In this document: positions 34,047 to 42,605 of the stretch, piece after piece | How the letters are laid out: the number at the start of each line of letters is the position of its first letter | Position numbering within the stretch: position 1 is the stretch's first letter | From: Saccharospirillum sp. | Lineage (GTDB): Bacteria > Pseudomonadota > Gammaproteobacteria > Pseudomonadales > Natronospirillaceae | Length of the DNA stretch: 64,000 nt | Assembly (NCBI GenBank): GCA_018402545.1 | Contig: JAGYIL010000002.1 | Span: 186,001 to 250,000 of the forward strand | Direction of reading: 5' to 3' | Notes under the pieces: generated by a model | Told to the model about the DNA's origin: nothing | Database searches by the model: none | The model's input: the letters and a program-made list of their open reading frames with translations, nothing else | Translations under genes and position numbers: made by a program

Positions 34047-35240
34047 ATGCAACGTTGTAGCGCTATTATCACTGATGACCCGGTTCATGCATCACCCACT
34101 CATCCGGGGCCTTTAACCGGTCTGCGTTTCGCGGTTAAAGATGTAATGGATGTGGCCGGCACCACCATGGGCATGGGCCACCCCCAGTGGGCAAGCACTC
34201 ACCCCGTTGCCGATCAACACGCGGTCTGCATCAACCAGTGCCTGGCACAGGGCGCCGAGCTGATAGGCAAAACCCAGACTGATGAACTGACCTACAGCCT
34301 GGCTGGCAACAACCATCACTATGGCGTCGCCCCGAACCCGGCAGTACCGGATGCCACCCCGGGTGGTTCATCCAGTGGTTCAGCCTCGGCCGTGGCTCAG
34401 GGCCTGGTTGATTTTGCCATTGGCACTGATACCGGCGGATCCATCCGCATCCCGGCCAGTTATTGCGGCCTATACGGTCTGCGCCCCAGCCATGGCGCGG
34501 TTAGCCGGGCTGGTGTGGGCAGCCTGGCGCCGCAGTTTGATACCGTCGGCTGGCTGGCACGGCGCGCCGATATTCTGATGGCCGTGGGTGATGCCCTACT
34601 GCCACACAGCGAGGTGCCGATTCCAAACCAGGTAGCCCTGCTCAGCGATGGCATGGACCTGGCTGGTACCGGGGTAGCCCAGCAGGCGCGCCGTGCAATA
34701 CGGTCACTCGGGCTACCGGTGTCTCGCTCCCTGTCAGTCGGCTCGCTGGAAAGCTATCGCCGGGTCTTTCAGGTGGTGCAGGCCTATGAAGCCTGGCAGA
34801 CGCATGGTGAATGGATCACCAAGAACAACCCTGTGTTTGGCCCAGGTGTCGCCGAACGCTTTGAAGCCGCCTCAAAAATAACGGTTGAAGAGGCCCGGGC
34901 TGCCCAGGCAAATTTGAATGGCCTGCGCCAGCGGGTTCGCGACCTGATCGGTGACGATACCGTCTGGTGCATGCCCACCGTGCCAGCAGCGGCGCTTCCC
35001 GTCTCCGCTCCCGCCGAAGAAGTCGACCGCATTCGCGGCCAAACCCTGTGCCTGACGGCGGTAGCGGGTGTGGCTGGCTTGCCGCAGTTGTCATTACCCT
35101 GGCTTCGCGATGCCCGCGGCCCGGTTGGCTTTTCACTGATCGGCCCACCTGGCAGTGACCGTCATCTGTTGCGACTTGCCCGCAACCTGGCGTTTGCCAG
35201 TCATCGGCGCAAGGCTCCGGGGCCGGTACCAGCAGTTTAA
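34047..35240 (+). CDS. Amidase signature family enzyme
   Basis: The Lys-Ser-Ser catalytic set is visible: K31 in FAVKDVMDVAG, the GGSSSGSASAV segment near residues 106-116, and the nucleophile region GTDTGGSIRIPASYCG near 128-143. At 397 residues it is shorter than most family members (450-500). It follows the GGT-family gene by 29 bp and is the last gene of the operon; a palindromic repeat begins 5 bp after its stop. In AtzE/HpxY-type pathways such amidases act on carbamoyl or biuret-like compounds next to an HpxW-like enzyme. The exact substrate is unknown. Confidence 0.85.
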   Translation: MQRCSAIITDDPVHASPTHPGPLTGLRFAVKDVMDVAGTTMGMGHPQWASTHPVADQHAVCINQCLAQGAELIGKTQTDELTYSLAGNNHHYGVAPNPAVPDATPGGSSSGSASAVAQGLVDFAIGTDTGGSIRIPASYCGLYGLRPSHGAVSRAGVGSLAPQFDTVGWLARRADILMAVGDALLPHSEVPIPNQVALLSDGMDLAGTGVAQQARRAIRSLGLPVSRSLSVGSLESYRRVFQVVQAYEAWQTHGEWITKNNPVFGPGVAERFEAASKITVEEARAAQANLNGLRQRVRDLIGDDTVWCMPTVPAAALPVSAPAEEVDRIRGQTLCLTAVAGVAGLPQLSLPWLRDARGPVGFSLIGPPGSDRHLLRLARNLAFASHRRKAPGPVPAV

Positions 35241-35244
35241 GTCT

Positions 35245-35336
35245 CGTTCGCCCTGAGTCTGCCAAAGGGCCTTGGGGGAACCAGCCACTGGTTTAATAAA
35301 GCCCCCAAGGGGGTTCGACAAGCTCACCCCGAACGG
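35245..35336. repeat. Long intergenic palindromic repeat, copy 2
   Basis: CGTTCGCCCTGAG (from 35245) faces CTCACCCCGAACGG (ending 35336), with CCTTGGGGG/CCCCCAAGG pairing inside and a loop around TGGTTTAATAAAG. It is the same unit as at 30613-30710 and may act as the operon's transcription end. Confidence 0.85.
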
Positions 35337-35458
35337 AACTGGAAACACTGGCAACCTTACCTACTCCCGTTCGATGGAATGGTCTCCTCCCCCTCAAGCG
35401 GCATCACAATGTGCCATGATTGGAGTTGAAGACAACAATCAAAAGAGTGGAGGAGACC

Positions 35459-36484
35459 GTGAACAACATTAGCGTATTAGGCTTGGATTTGGCAAAGAAC
35501 TCCTTTCAAGCGGCTATTTTGAATGGGCATGGAAAGCAGGTGCGCCAACGCACGTTGAGACGCCAGCAGGTACTCGAGTACCTGATGAATGCCGACGTTG
35601 ATGTGATTGCCATGGAAGCCTGCTCTGGAGCACACCACCTGGCCAGAACGCTGCAAGCGGCCGGGCGAGCTGTACAGTTATTGCCAAGCCAACATGTAAA
35701 AGGCTATCTGCGTGGTCAAAAGAACGACCGCAATGATGCACTGGCGATTGCCGAGGCTTGCCAACATGGCAGGATTCGACCGGTCCAGGTCAAGACACAG
35801 GATCACCAGGACGACCAGGCATTCCACCGAATCCGTAATCGCTTGAAGCAGGATCAAACGGGTCTGATCAATCAGATGCGAGGGTTGCTGTCTGAGTATG
35901 GACTGGTCATTGCGCAAGGGGTCGCTTCGTTCCGCAAGGAAATCCCCTGGGTATTGGAAGACGCGGAGAATGGGCTAAGCCCCCGGTTCAGAGAACTGCT
36001 GCATCGACGTTATCAACATTGGCTGGCGTTACAAGAAGAACTGGACTGGTTTGATCGGTGTTTGAATGAGCAGGTCAAACAAAACCCGGTTTGTCAGAAG
36101 TTAATGGAACTGCCGGGAGTTGGCCCTGTTGTAAGCAGTCAGCTGGCGTGCTGGATGGGCAATGGACACCAGTTCAGTCGGGGGCGAGATGCGTCAGCCG
36201 CCCTGGGAGTTGTGCCCCGTCAATACAGCACGGGCGGGCGGGAGTCCCTTTACGGCATTACCAAGCGCGGTGATCCAAACCTGAGAGCGGCCATGGTACA
36301 CGGGTGTCGAGCCGTTGTGGCGGCGGCCGTCAAAAGGGGGAAAGACGATCGGCTCAGTCAATGGATACAGAGCCTAGTTGCGCGACGAGGCTTTAACAAA
36401 GCGGTTGTGGCGCTGGTCAACAAACTGGTACGGGTGGCTTGGGTGATTGTAGCCCGGGGCAAATCCTACCAGCCTGCGGGTTAA
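35459..36484 (+). CDS. IS110/IS1111-family transposase
   Basis: The N-terminal DEDD RuvC-like domain shows Asp in LGLDLAKNSFQ, Glu in AMEACSGAHH and the KNDRNDALAIAEA pair. The C-terminal Tnp_20 domain has LMELPGVGPVVSSQLACWMG and YSTGGRESLYGITKRGDPNLR, holding the predicted nucleophilic Ser. The frame is open from an ATG at 35420, but GTG at 35459 with GGAGGAGA upstream gives the usual N-terminus (NNISVLGLDLAK) and a normal length of 341 residues. It appears intact, so the element may be active. Confidence 0.9.
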   Translation: MNNISVLGLDLAKNSFQAAILNGHGKQVRQRTLRRQQVLEYLMNADVDVIAMEACSGAHHLARTLQAAGRAVQLLPSQHVKGYLRGQKNDRNDALAIAEACQHGRIRPVQVKTQDHQDDQAFHRIRNRLKQDQTGLINQMRGLLSEYGLVIAQGVASFRKEIPWVLEDAENGLSPRFRELLHRRYQHWLALQEELDWFDRCLNEQVKQNPVCQKLMELPGVGPVVSSQLACWMGNGHQFSRGRDASAALGVVPRQYSTGGRESLYGITKRGDPNLRAAMVHGCRAVVAAAVKRGKDDRLSQWIQSLVARRGFNKAVVALVNKLVRVAWVIVARGKSYQPAG

Positions 36485-36611
36485 CCTGACTGCAAACAGA
36501 CTAACCTGCAAACCGAGCACGTTGAAAGAAGGAGAGCACGTCCCAGGTTGCGTAAGTAACAGACATTGATGTGACACAGGTCAGACCGGCATATTGAAAA
36601 CCTGATCAGGG

Positions 36612-36740
36612 CGATGGCTTTAGAGGCCGACCGTTCGTATAGGACAATATGCGCGCATTATCATCAAGGCCAGAGGCTAAGCCTCGAGAACAGGCCGGAT
36701 ATACGACAGCAAACCTGAAAACACATCAACGAAGTTGCTT
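36612..36740 (+). ncRNA. Candidate bridge RNA of the IS1111-type element
   Basis: Within the 3' non-coding end, CCGTTCGTATAGGAC (36631-36645) contains CCGTTCG, identical to the left target flank, and AGGAC, complementary to GTCCT of the right flank. It is enclosed by GGCTTT/AAGGCC. Further on, after the hairpin GAGGC-TAA-GCCTC (36673-36685), ATATACG (36699-36705) is identical to the last seven bases of the element's right end. A target loop and a donor loop in this order are what IS110-family bridge RNAs show; in the IS1111 group they lie 3' of the transposase. Borders are approximate and no folding was computed. Confidence 0.55.
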
Positions 36741-36765
36741 GCACAATGGGAGGAGACCATATACG

Positions 36766-36795
36766 TCCTGAGCTTGTCGAAGGGCCTTAGGGAGA
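36766..36795 (+). repeat. Palindromic repeat arm split by the insertion sequence (copy 3, right part)
   Basis: TCCTGAGCTTGTCGAAGGGC continues into CTTAGGGAGA and matches one arm of the repeats at 30613 and 35245. Its missing first bases, CCCGTTCG, lie at 35366-35373 on the other side of the insertion sequence. No opposite arm is visible further right. Confidence 0.75.
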
Positions 36796-36829
36796 AGGAA
36801 CATCCACCGGAAAATAATCTTCTTAATAC

Positions 36830-36860
36830 TTGACCTTCCAAGGACTGGAAGGTCTAGGCT
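36830..36860 (+). promoter_or_regulatory. MerR/CueR-type copper promoter of copA
   Basis: TTGACC (36830-36835) and TAGGCT (36855-36860) are separated by 19 bp, the stretched spacing typical of MerR-family promoters. The spacer contains the dyad ACCTTCC...GGAAGGT, the usual CueR-type operator. It lies 46 bp before the copA start. No MerR/CueR gene is in the window. Confidence 0.85.
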
Positions 36861-36905
36861 GTGTCTCATACATTCTGGTGCATGTCGCATCGTTAAGGAG
36901 AGACC

Positions 36906-39380
36906 ATGAGCCAAGCACAGTCCGACACAGTGGCGCTGCGCGACCCGGTCTGCGGTATGACCGTATCGCCCGATACCGCCAAGCATCACAGCGAGCACGA
37001 CGGCCACGACATTTATTTCTGCAGCGCCGGCTGCAAATCCAAATTTGATAACGACCCCAACGCCTACGAGACCGCCGAAGATCCGGTCTGTGGCATGACG
37101 GTGCGGCGTGACCGGCCCAAAGGCATGGCACGGCATGAAGGCAAGGCACACTATTTCTGCTCGGAACGCTGCCAGCACAAGTTCGAGGAAAACCCGGAAC
37201 GCTACCTCGACCCGAGTGAAGCCCCGGAGCCCATGCCCGAAGGTACGAAATACACCTGCCCAATGGACCCGGAAATTGTGCAGGAAGGCCCCGGCACCTG
37301 CCCCAAATGTGGGATGGCACTGGAACCGATGACGCCGTCACTGGAAGACACCGGCCCCAGCCCCGAGCTGATCGACTTTACCCGGCGCTTCTGGATCAGC
37401 GTAGTCGGCGCAGTGCCCTTATTACTGATCACCATGGGCCCGATGCTCGGGCTGCCGTTTCGCAGCTGGCTGGGTGAAGGCACCGCCATCTGGCTGGAAT
37501 TGATACTTGCCACCCCCGTCGTTCTCTGGGCCGCCCAGCCGTTTTTCGTGCGTGGCTGGAACTCCATCATCAACCGCAGCCCCAACATGTGGACGCTGAT
37601 CAGTCTGGGGGTGGGTGCCGCCTTTGCTTACAGCGTCGTCGCGACACTGGCGCCCGGGGTGTTCCCCGCTGCCTTCCGCATGGAATCGGGCCAGGTACCG
37701 GTCTATTTCGAAGCCGCAGCCGTTATTGTCGCCCTGGTCTTCCTCGGCCAGGTTTTGGAACTGAAAGCCCGCGAACGCACCGGCTCAGCCATTCGCGCCC
37801 TGCTCGATCTTGCCCCCAAAACCGCCGTGCGCATCAACGATAATGGTGACGACGAAGAAGTTCAGCTCGACCAGGTACAAAGCGGTGACCGCTTGCGGAT
37901 CAAACCTGGCAGCGGCATCCCAGTCGATGGTGTGGTGGCTGAAGGCCAGTCATCAGTCGATGAATCCCTGATCAGCGGCGAACCGGTGCCGGTGGAAAAA
38001 ACCAAAGGCGATCAACTGACTGGCGGCACCCTCAACAAAACGGGCACCCTGGTCATGACCGCCGAACGCGTTGGTTCCGAAACCGTGCTGTCGCAGATCG
38101 TCGCCATGGTGGCCCAGGCCCAGCGCTCGCGCGCGCCGATTCAGGGCCTGGCCGACCGGGTGGCGAGCTATTTCGTGCCCACGGTCGTCCTCGTCGCCAT
38201 TGTCGCCTTTATCATCTGGTCGCTGGTCGGGCCAGAACCGGCCATGGCCTACGCCATTGTTGCAGCGGTTTCCGTTCTGATCATCGCTTGCCCCTGTGCC
38301 CTGGGACTGGCAACCCCAATGTCGATAATGACCGCAACCGGTCACGGTGCCCAATCGGGCGTGCTGATCAAGGATGCCGAGGCACTGGAGCGGTTTGCCA
38401 AGGTCGATACCCTCATCGTCGACAAGACCGGCACCCTGACCGAAGGCAAACCCAAGGTCACCGATATGGTCGCCCTGAACGACCAGGATGAAACCACCCT
38501 GCTCGGCTGGATCGGCAGCCTGGAACGCAGCTCCGAACACCCGCTGGCCGAGGCCATAGTGGCCGAAGCCAAGCAGCGTGAAGCCAAACTTCAGGAGCCT
38601 GAAACCTTCGATTCGGTGACCGGCCAGGGCATTGTCGGACGTGTTGACGGCCATGACCTGTTAATGGGTAATGCCGCCCTGTTCGACGACAAAGGCATTA
38701 ATTTAACTGACGTTGAAGAACAAGCCGACGCAATGCGCAAAGAGGCCAAAACGGTCATGTACCTGGGCGTCGACGGCAAACTGGCCGGCCTGATCGCAGT
38801 GCAGGACCCAATCAAGAAAACCACCGCCAACGCCATTCGTGCACTGCAGGCGCAGGGCATGCGCGTCGTGATGGCCACCGGCGACAACGCCACCACGGCC
38901 AAAGCCGTCGCGGCCGAACTGAACATCGACGAAGTACGCGCTGGCGTGTCACCCGAAGGCAAACAAAAACTGGTCAATGAACTGCGCGATAAAGGCGCCG
39001 TCGTGGCCATGGCTGGCGATGGCGTCAACGACGCACCCGCTCTGGCCGCTGCCGATGTCGGCATCGCCATGGGCACCGGCGCCGATGTAGCAATGGAAAG
39101 CGCAGGCATCACCCTGGTAAAAGGTGACCTGAACGGCATCGTCCGCGCGCGCACCCTGGCCCATGGCACACTGCGCAACATCAAACAGAACCTGTTCTTC
39201 GCGTTCGTGTACAACACCCTGGGCGTGCCCGTCGCCGCCGGTCTGTTTTACCCGATCTTCGGTGCCTTGCTGTCGCCAATGATCGCCGCAGCCGCCATGA
39301 GCCTGTCGTCAGTCTCGGTGATTGGTAATGCGTTAAGGTTGCGCACCCTTAAGCTGGATGCGGCGCTCGACAAAGAATAA
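36906..39380 (+). CDS. copA: Copper-translocating P1B-type ATPase with two N-terminal YHS domains
   Basis: This 824-residue copper exporter of the inner membrane has an unusual metal-binding N-terminus: two YHS/TRASH domains (DPVCGMTV ... YFCSAGCKSKF at about 13-55, and DPVCGMTV ... YFCSERCQHKF at about 60-100) and a heavy-metal-binding segment (YTCPMDPEIV ... TCPKCGMAL, about 117-140), but no CxxC HMA domain. The core has IACPCALGLATP (CPC, near residue 460), DKTGT phosphorylation site (near 504), HP locus (SSEHPLAEA) and GDGVNDAPAL. The CPC motif and the CueR-type promoter both point to Cu(I). The gene seems to be transcribed alone. Confidence 0.92.
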   Translation: MSQAQSDTVALRDPVCGMTVSPDTAKHHSEHDGHDIYFCSAGCKSKFDNDPNAYETAEDPVCGMTVRRDRPKGMARHEGKAHYFCSERCQHKFEENPERYLDPSEAPEPMPEGTKYTCPMDPEIVQEGPGTCPKCGMALEPMTPSLEDTGPSPELIDFTRRFWISVVGAVPLLLITMGPMLGLPFRSWLGEGTAIWLELILATPVVLWAAQPFFVRGWNSIINRSPNMWTLISLGVGAAFAYSVVATLAPGVFPAAFRMESGQVPVYFEAAAVIVALVFLGQVLELKARERTGSAIRALLDLAPKTAVRINDNGDDEEVQLDQVQSGDRLRIKPGSGIPVDGVVAEGQSSVDESLISGEPVPVEKTKGDQLTGGTLNKTGTLVMTAERVGSETVLSQIVAMVAQAQRSRAPIQGLADRVASYFVPTVVLVAIVAFIIWSLVGPEPAMAYAIVAAVSVLIIACPCALGLATPMSIMTATGHGAQSGVLIKDAEALERFAKVDTLIVDKTGTLTEGKPKVTDMVALNDQDETTLLGWIGSLERSSEHPLAEAIVAEAKQREAKLQEPETFDSVTGQGIVGRVDGHDLLMGNAALFDDKGINLTDVEEQADAMRKEAKTVMYLGVDGKLAGLIAVQDPIKKTTANAIRALQAQGMRVVMATGDNATTAKAVAAELNIDEVRAGVSPEGKQKLVNELRDKGAVVAMAGDGVNDAPALAAADVGIAMGTGADVAMESAGITLVKGDLNGIVRARTLAHGTLRNIKQNLFFAFVYNTLGVPVAAGLFYPIFGALLSPMIAAAAMSLSSVSVIGNALRLRTLKLDAALDKE

Positions 39381-39679
39381 ACCGCAGCAGAGAAGCAGTG
39401 AACCGGTCACATCTGTTTATTCTCACCATGCTCAAAGGGCCTCAGGGTTGCGACGTCGTTGAGGAATCAAAAGACGTTGAGACCAGTGAAATGTACATAC
39501 GGTCTCAGACGTTGACCTATACAATCAGTGACACTCGGTAATTAACAGCCTGTGGTTGATCAGGGTGGCAGTCAATCTGAGAACTTAACATCTGTTACCT
39601 TCAGTCAGGAGTTGCGTGACGTGAAACAGGAAGTACAGCAGACCACCCGGACCATTCACCGGCCGGCAGCAGACAGTTG
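39381..39679. other. Intergenic stretch without recognisable genes
   Basis: I see no convincing coding frame, RNA gene or repeat in this roughly 300-bp gap. GACGTTGAGACCAG/GGTCTCAGACGTTG form a loose dyad-like pair around 39471-39515. Confidence 0.5.
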
Positions 39680-40228
39680 ATGGCCCGCCTACACGTCGCC
39701 TTCGTTGCCGTGGCTCTGCTGTGGGCTGTCTTTCTGCTCAACCTGGTGTTGCCCCAGATCGACTTGCGGGTATTGGGCGTGGTACCCCGTAATCCGGAGC
39801 GGCTCTGGGCTATCCTGACCAGCCCCTTCCTGCATGGTAACTGGAGCCACCTGATCAGCAACAGCATTCCGCTGTTCCTGTTCAGTTGGCTGGTGATGCG
39901 ACGCAGTAAAGGCCGATTCATCGCCGCCAGCGGTTTCATCATCGTCGTAGGCGGGCTCATCCTGTGGCTGATAGGTCGCCCGGCGCTGCACATCGGCGCC
40001 AGTGGCTGGGTGTTCGGGCTCTGGGGGCTGATCATTGCCGATGGCTGGTACGAGCGGACACCCGCCGCCGTGCTGACCAGCGTGCTGGTAGCCCTGCTGT
40101 ACGGCGGGATGGTGTGGGGGTTATTGCCTCAGCCGACCATCAGCTTCGAGGCGCATTTGGGCGGACTGGTGGCCGGCGTGTTCTATTCAGGACTCAGCCA
40201 TCGCAACCGCCGCGTAGCACGGCATTGA
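39680..40228 (+). CDS. Rhomboid-family intramembrane serine protease
   Basis: This 182-residue membrane protein has six helices. It contains the rhomboid features FLHGNWSHLISNS (helix 2 His/Asn), HIGASGWVFGLWG (GxSG with nucleophilic Ser) and FEAHLGGLVAG (catalytic His). It lacks the extra N-terminal cytoplasmic domain of GlpG. The ATG at 39680 is used; the codon before it is TTG. It cleaves membrane proteins; substrates are not predictable. It is convergent with the M48 protease gene. Confidence 0.88.
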   Translation: MARLHVAFVAVALLWAVFLLNLVLPQIDLRVLGVVPRNPERLWAILTSPFLHGNWSHLISNSIPLFLFSWLVMRRSKGRFIAASGFIIVVGGLILWLIGRPALHIGASGWVFGLWGLIIADGWYERTPAAVLTSVLVALLYGGMVWGLLPQPTISFEAHLGGLVAGVFYSGLSHRNRRVARH

Positions 40229-40299
40229 TGTTAAATGTGTGTAAGTATTGGCCTCGCCGCATCGACCGGAAGCAGCTATCGGATGGGTCACATAGACCA

Positions 40300-41325
40300 T
40301 TACTCAAACCTTTGGATGCGCTCGTCGGTCGCAGGGTGACTGGAGAGGTACTCTTCCCAGGCCCTGGAGCCATCTCCGCCGGCACCGTGACTGTCCATCA
40401 TCTTCTGTAACGCCGATGCAAAGGCTTTCCGGTCCAAACCAGCGGCCAGCATCAATTCCATTGCTGCTGTGTCGGCCTCCCGTTCCATATCACGCGAATA
40501 AGAGAGCTGCGCCAGAGCATATGGGGCGGTGACGATGATTTCGGAGAGGGCCTCGCTGTCGCCGGTGATCAGCAAGGTGGCAGCGACCAGGGCGGAGGAG
40601 CTGATGATGCCCCGAATGCCGTGATCGTGTTGGACATGGCCGATTTCGTGCGCGGCTACGGCCAGGAATTCGGCTTCATTGACCAGTTCCACGAACTGAT
40701 CGGTGAACACCAGGGTTCCGTCTGGCAGGGCGAAGGCGTTGGCACCAAAGGCGTCGCTGCTGTAGAACAGCACCCGGACGTTCAGACCGGTCAGTTGGTC
40801 TCCAAAATGGCGATCGAATGTCTGGCGAAGCTCCTGCTGGCGTTCGTCACTCAGTTGAGTAGGCGTCAGCCAGCCGCGCTCCATCCAGCCCAGCGCCTCA
40901 TTACCCGCCAGCTCCCGTACCTTGTCGGGCACCAGTGGTGCGGTAACCCGTGCCATGGCCGGAATGCCGTGCCGGTAAGTAGCCCAGCCGGTCACAACAA
41001 CCACAATCAACAAACCAAGAATCCAAAGGGGCGCGCGCTCCAGCTTTGGTAACCAGAGGGTACGTTCGCCCTGGTGACCAAAGTGGCGCAATGCCATATC
41101 AACAAAGTCGTTGTCGCGGGTTTCCAGCCTGCCTAGTTCGGGCAATGTCAGAAACCTCGGGGACCGGCCCAGCCGGTCGCTGACCGTAACCCGGTTGAAC
41201 GGGCAGCGGTACTTTTTGTCGAACGCCTGAAAACTCAGCCAGCCACTGGCATCCAGCAATACCATGACGGTCTGGCTGTCGGCAAAACCCTCGGGGTAAA
41301 AGTGAGCGCTAAAGGTTTGCGTCAT
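40300..41325 (-). CDS. M48-family membrane metalloprotease
   Basis: This protein of about 341 residues has one transmembrane helix (LWILGLLIVVVVTGWATY, near 98-115) and a C-terminal peptidase M48 domain with the zinc site AAHEIGHVQHDH and the downstream Glu in SRDMEREADTAAMELM. The N-terminal 90 residues form a small soluble domain. I use the ATG at 41325; a GTG at 41358 is possible. It starts 54 bp after the DUF898 gene, and such M48/DUF898 pairs are common, suggesting a joint membrane quality-control role. Confidence 0.87.
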   Translation of the reverse strand: MTQTFSAHFYPEGFADSQTVMVLLDASGWLSFQAFDKKYRCPFNRVTVSDRLGRSPRFLTLPELGRLETRDNDFVDMALRHFGHQGERTLWLPKLERAPLWILGLLIVVVVTGWATYRHGIPAMARVTAPLVPDKVRELAGNEALGWMERGWLTPTQLSDERQQELRQTFDRHFGDQLTGLNVRVLFYSSDAFGANAFALPDGTLVFTDQFVELVNEAEFLAVAAHEIGHVQHDHGIRGIISSSALVAATLLITGDSEALSEIIVTAPYALAQLSYSRDMEREADTAAMELMLAAGLDRKAFASALQKMMDSHGAGGDGSRAWEEYLSSHPATDERIQRFE

Positions 41326-41379
41326 GTCAGTAGTCTGCCCGGTGTTGAAGGCCGCCACCGGCGACCTGCAACAGCTCCG

Positions 41380-42411
41380 TTAGATGCCAAAGCCAACATC
41401 CACGTCGTAGACTTCGCCCAGCTCTTCACCGACAGCAGACATTTCTTTTGCCTGGCTGGCCGCGATGCTACCGAGGTTACCGGCATGCAGGAAGGTAAGA
41501 GAATTCGCGTTCAGATGCGCCAGCCGAACCTGGGCCCACGGAAAAGCCAGACCCAGAGTGAGCGCTACCACAATCGAATTGCTGATAAACACCCAGATAA
41601 AACGACCGACTGGCATATTGGCCTCAAAGCGATTTCTCTCCAGATTCACACCCTTCCAGTACACATTGAACAACAAGGGTTTGAACGCCAGAGACAAACC
41701 GTAAATGGCCAGATAGCCCACCAGCATCAGAGGTATAGACACCTGGCTGAAACCGATGGCGATTAACGCAATGGACGCGATAATACCGATCACCAAGCCC
41801 AGCACAACCGACTGATATTGCCTGACCGTCGCATCAAACTTGAAGGCTTTGTTGCCATAGGCGTGGTTGGTGACCACATACCGGGCGGCATAATGCATGG
41901 CATGCGGCATCATGATGCCCAGCGTGATCATGCCGAGCAGCGGGTACAGAAAAAACGCCTTGCAGGCGGCCCAGTAGGTGCCGGTGAAGCGGAAACGCAC
42001 GCCACGGTAAGCGGAATAACGGGCATTGAATCGCAGGCCGGCGTTAATCAGCCAGGGCATCGCCGCCATGAAAGCCAGCATGAAAAGGCCGTACACTTCA
42101 GGGGAAATGAAGCTCGACATCATGGAAAAGGCAACAAAGACCGCCACAGCGATCAGACGCCCCTTCAGAATTTGACCGCCGGTGGCCAGGTACTCAAAGG
42201 AAGCACCCGCGACGTCGGTATTGCCATAAAAGTACCGCTTGTTACGGACCTTGGCCCAGGCGGAGTAAATACCCAGTGTCAGCACCGTCAGCGCGATGTT
42301 AACAATCCAGATGCCGAAATATTCGCCACCACGGCCATTGAAGGCAACGGGAATGGGCTTGAGAGAAGGTCGGGAAGTGACCGGAGTGTCGGTCAGGGAC
42401 TGGCTCGTCAT
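41380..42411 (-). CDS. YjgN-like (DUF898) membrane protein
   Basis: This 343-residue protein has several helices and the repeated family pattern: FNGRGGEYFGIWIVNIALTVLTLGIYSAWAKVRNKRYFYGNT near the N-terminus, GVRFRFTGTYWAACKAF in the middle, and WVFISNSIVVALTLGLAFPWAQVRLAHL near the end. This matches DUF898/YjgN of unknown function. AAGGAAA precedes the ATG. A perfect hairpin GCAGGCAT/ATGCCTGC lies at 42449-42466 in its leader region. Confidence 0.88.
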   Translation of the reverse strand: MTSQSLTDTPVTSRPSLKPIPVAFNGRGGEYFGIWIVNIALTVLTLGIYSAWAKVRNKRYFYGNTDVAGASFEYLATGGQILKGRLIAVAVFVAFSMMSSFISPEVYGLFMLAFMAAMPWLINAGLRFNARYSAYRGVRFRFTGTYWAACKAFFLYPLLGMITLGIMMPHAMHYAARYVVTNHAYGNKAFKFDATVRQYQSVVLGLVIGIIASIALIAIGFSQVSIPLMLVGYLAIYGLSLAFKPLLFNVYWKGVNLERNRFEANMPVGRFIWVFISNSIVVALTLGLAFPWAQVRLAHLNANSLTFLHAGNLGSIAASQAKEMSAVGEELGEVYDVDVGFGI

Positions 42412-42605
42412 AACGTTTCCTTGTTCGTTATCTGTTATTTTTCACTGCGCAGGCATTCATGCCTGCCGCTCCCTCTTGGAACGAACCGAAACTTTACCTC
42501 TTTACACTTTCTAGATAAAGCGTGGTCACTAACCAAGCAATAACACTCTGTTGTATAGTTCCCCAACTGTATGGATCTCAACCACCACCGTTCAGGGAAA
42601 TTGTC

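Larger units (their letters stand above)
35374..36765 (+). mobile_element. IS110-family insertion sequence, IS1111 type
   Basis: The element has 13-bp perfect subterminal inverted repeats, ATGGTCTCCTCCC (35379-35391) and GGGAGGAGACCAT (36748-36760), five bases inside each end, as in the IS1111 group. It carries one transposase gene and a long 3' non-coding end of about 280 bp. The left flank ends CCCGTTCG and the right flank starts TCCTGAGCTTGTCGAAGG; joined, they rebuild one arm of the palindromic repeat seen at 30613 and 35245. A CG dinucleotide is shared by both junctions, so the true borders may shift by two bases. No target duplication longer than that is seen. Length is 1392 bp. Confidence 0.88.

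Noticed and set aside
35420-35458. ATG at 35420 as the transposase start
   Set aside because: The GTG at 35459 has a strong GGAGGAGA site and matches the usual family N-terminus; the extra 13 residues do not.
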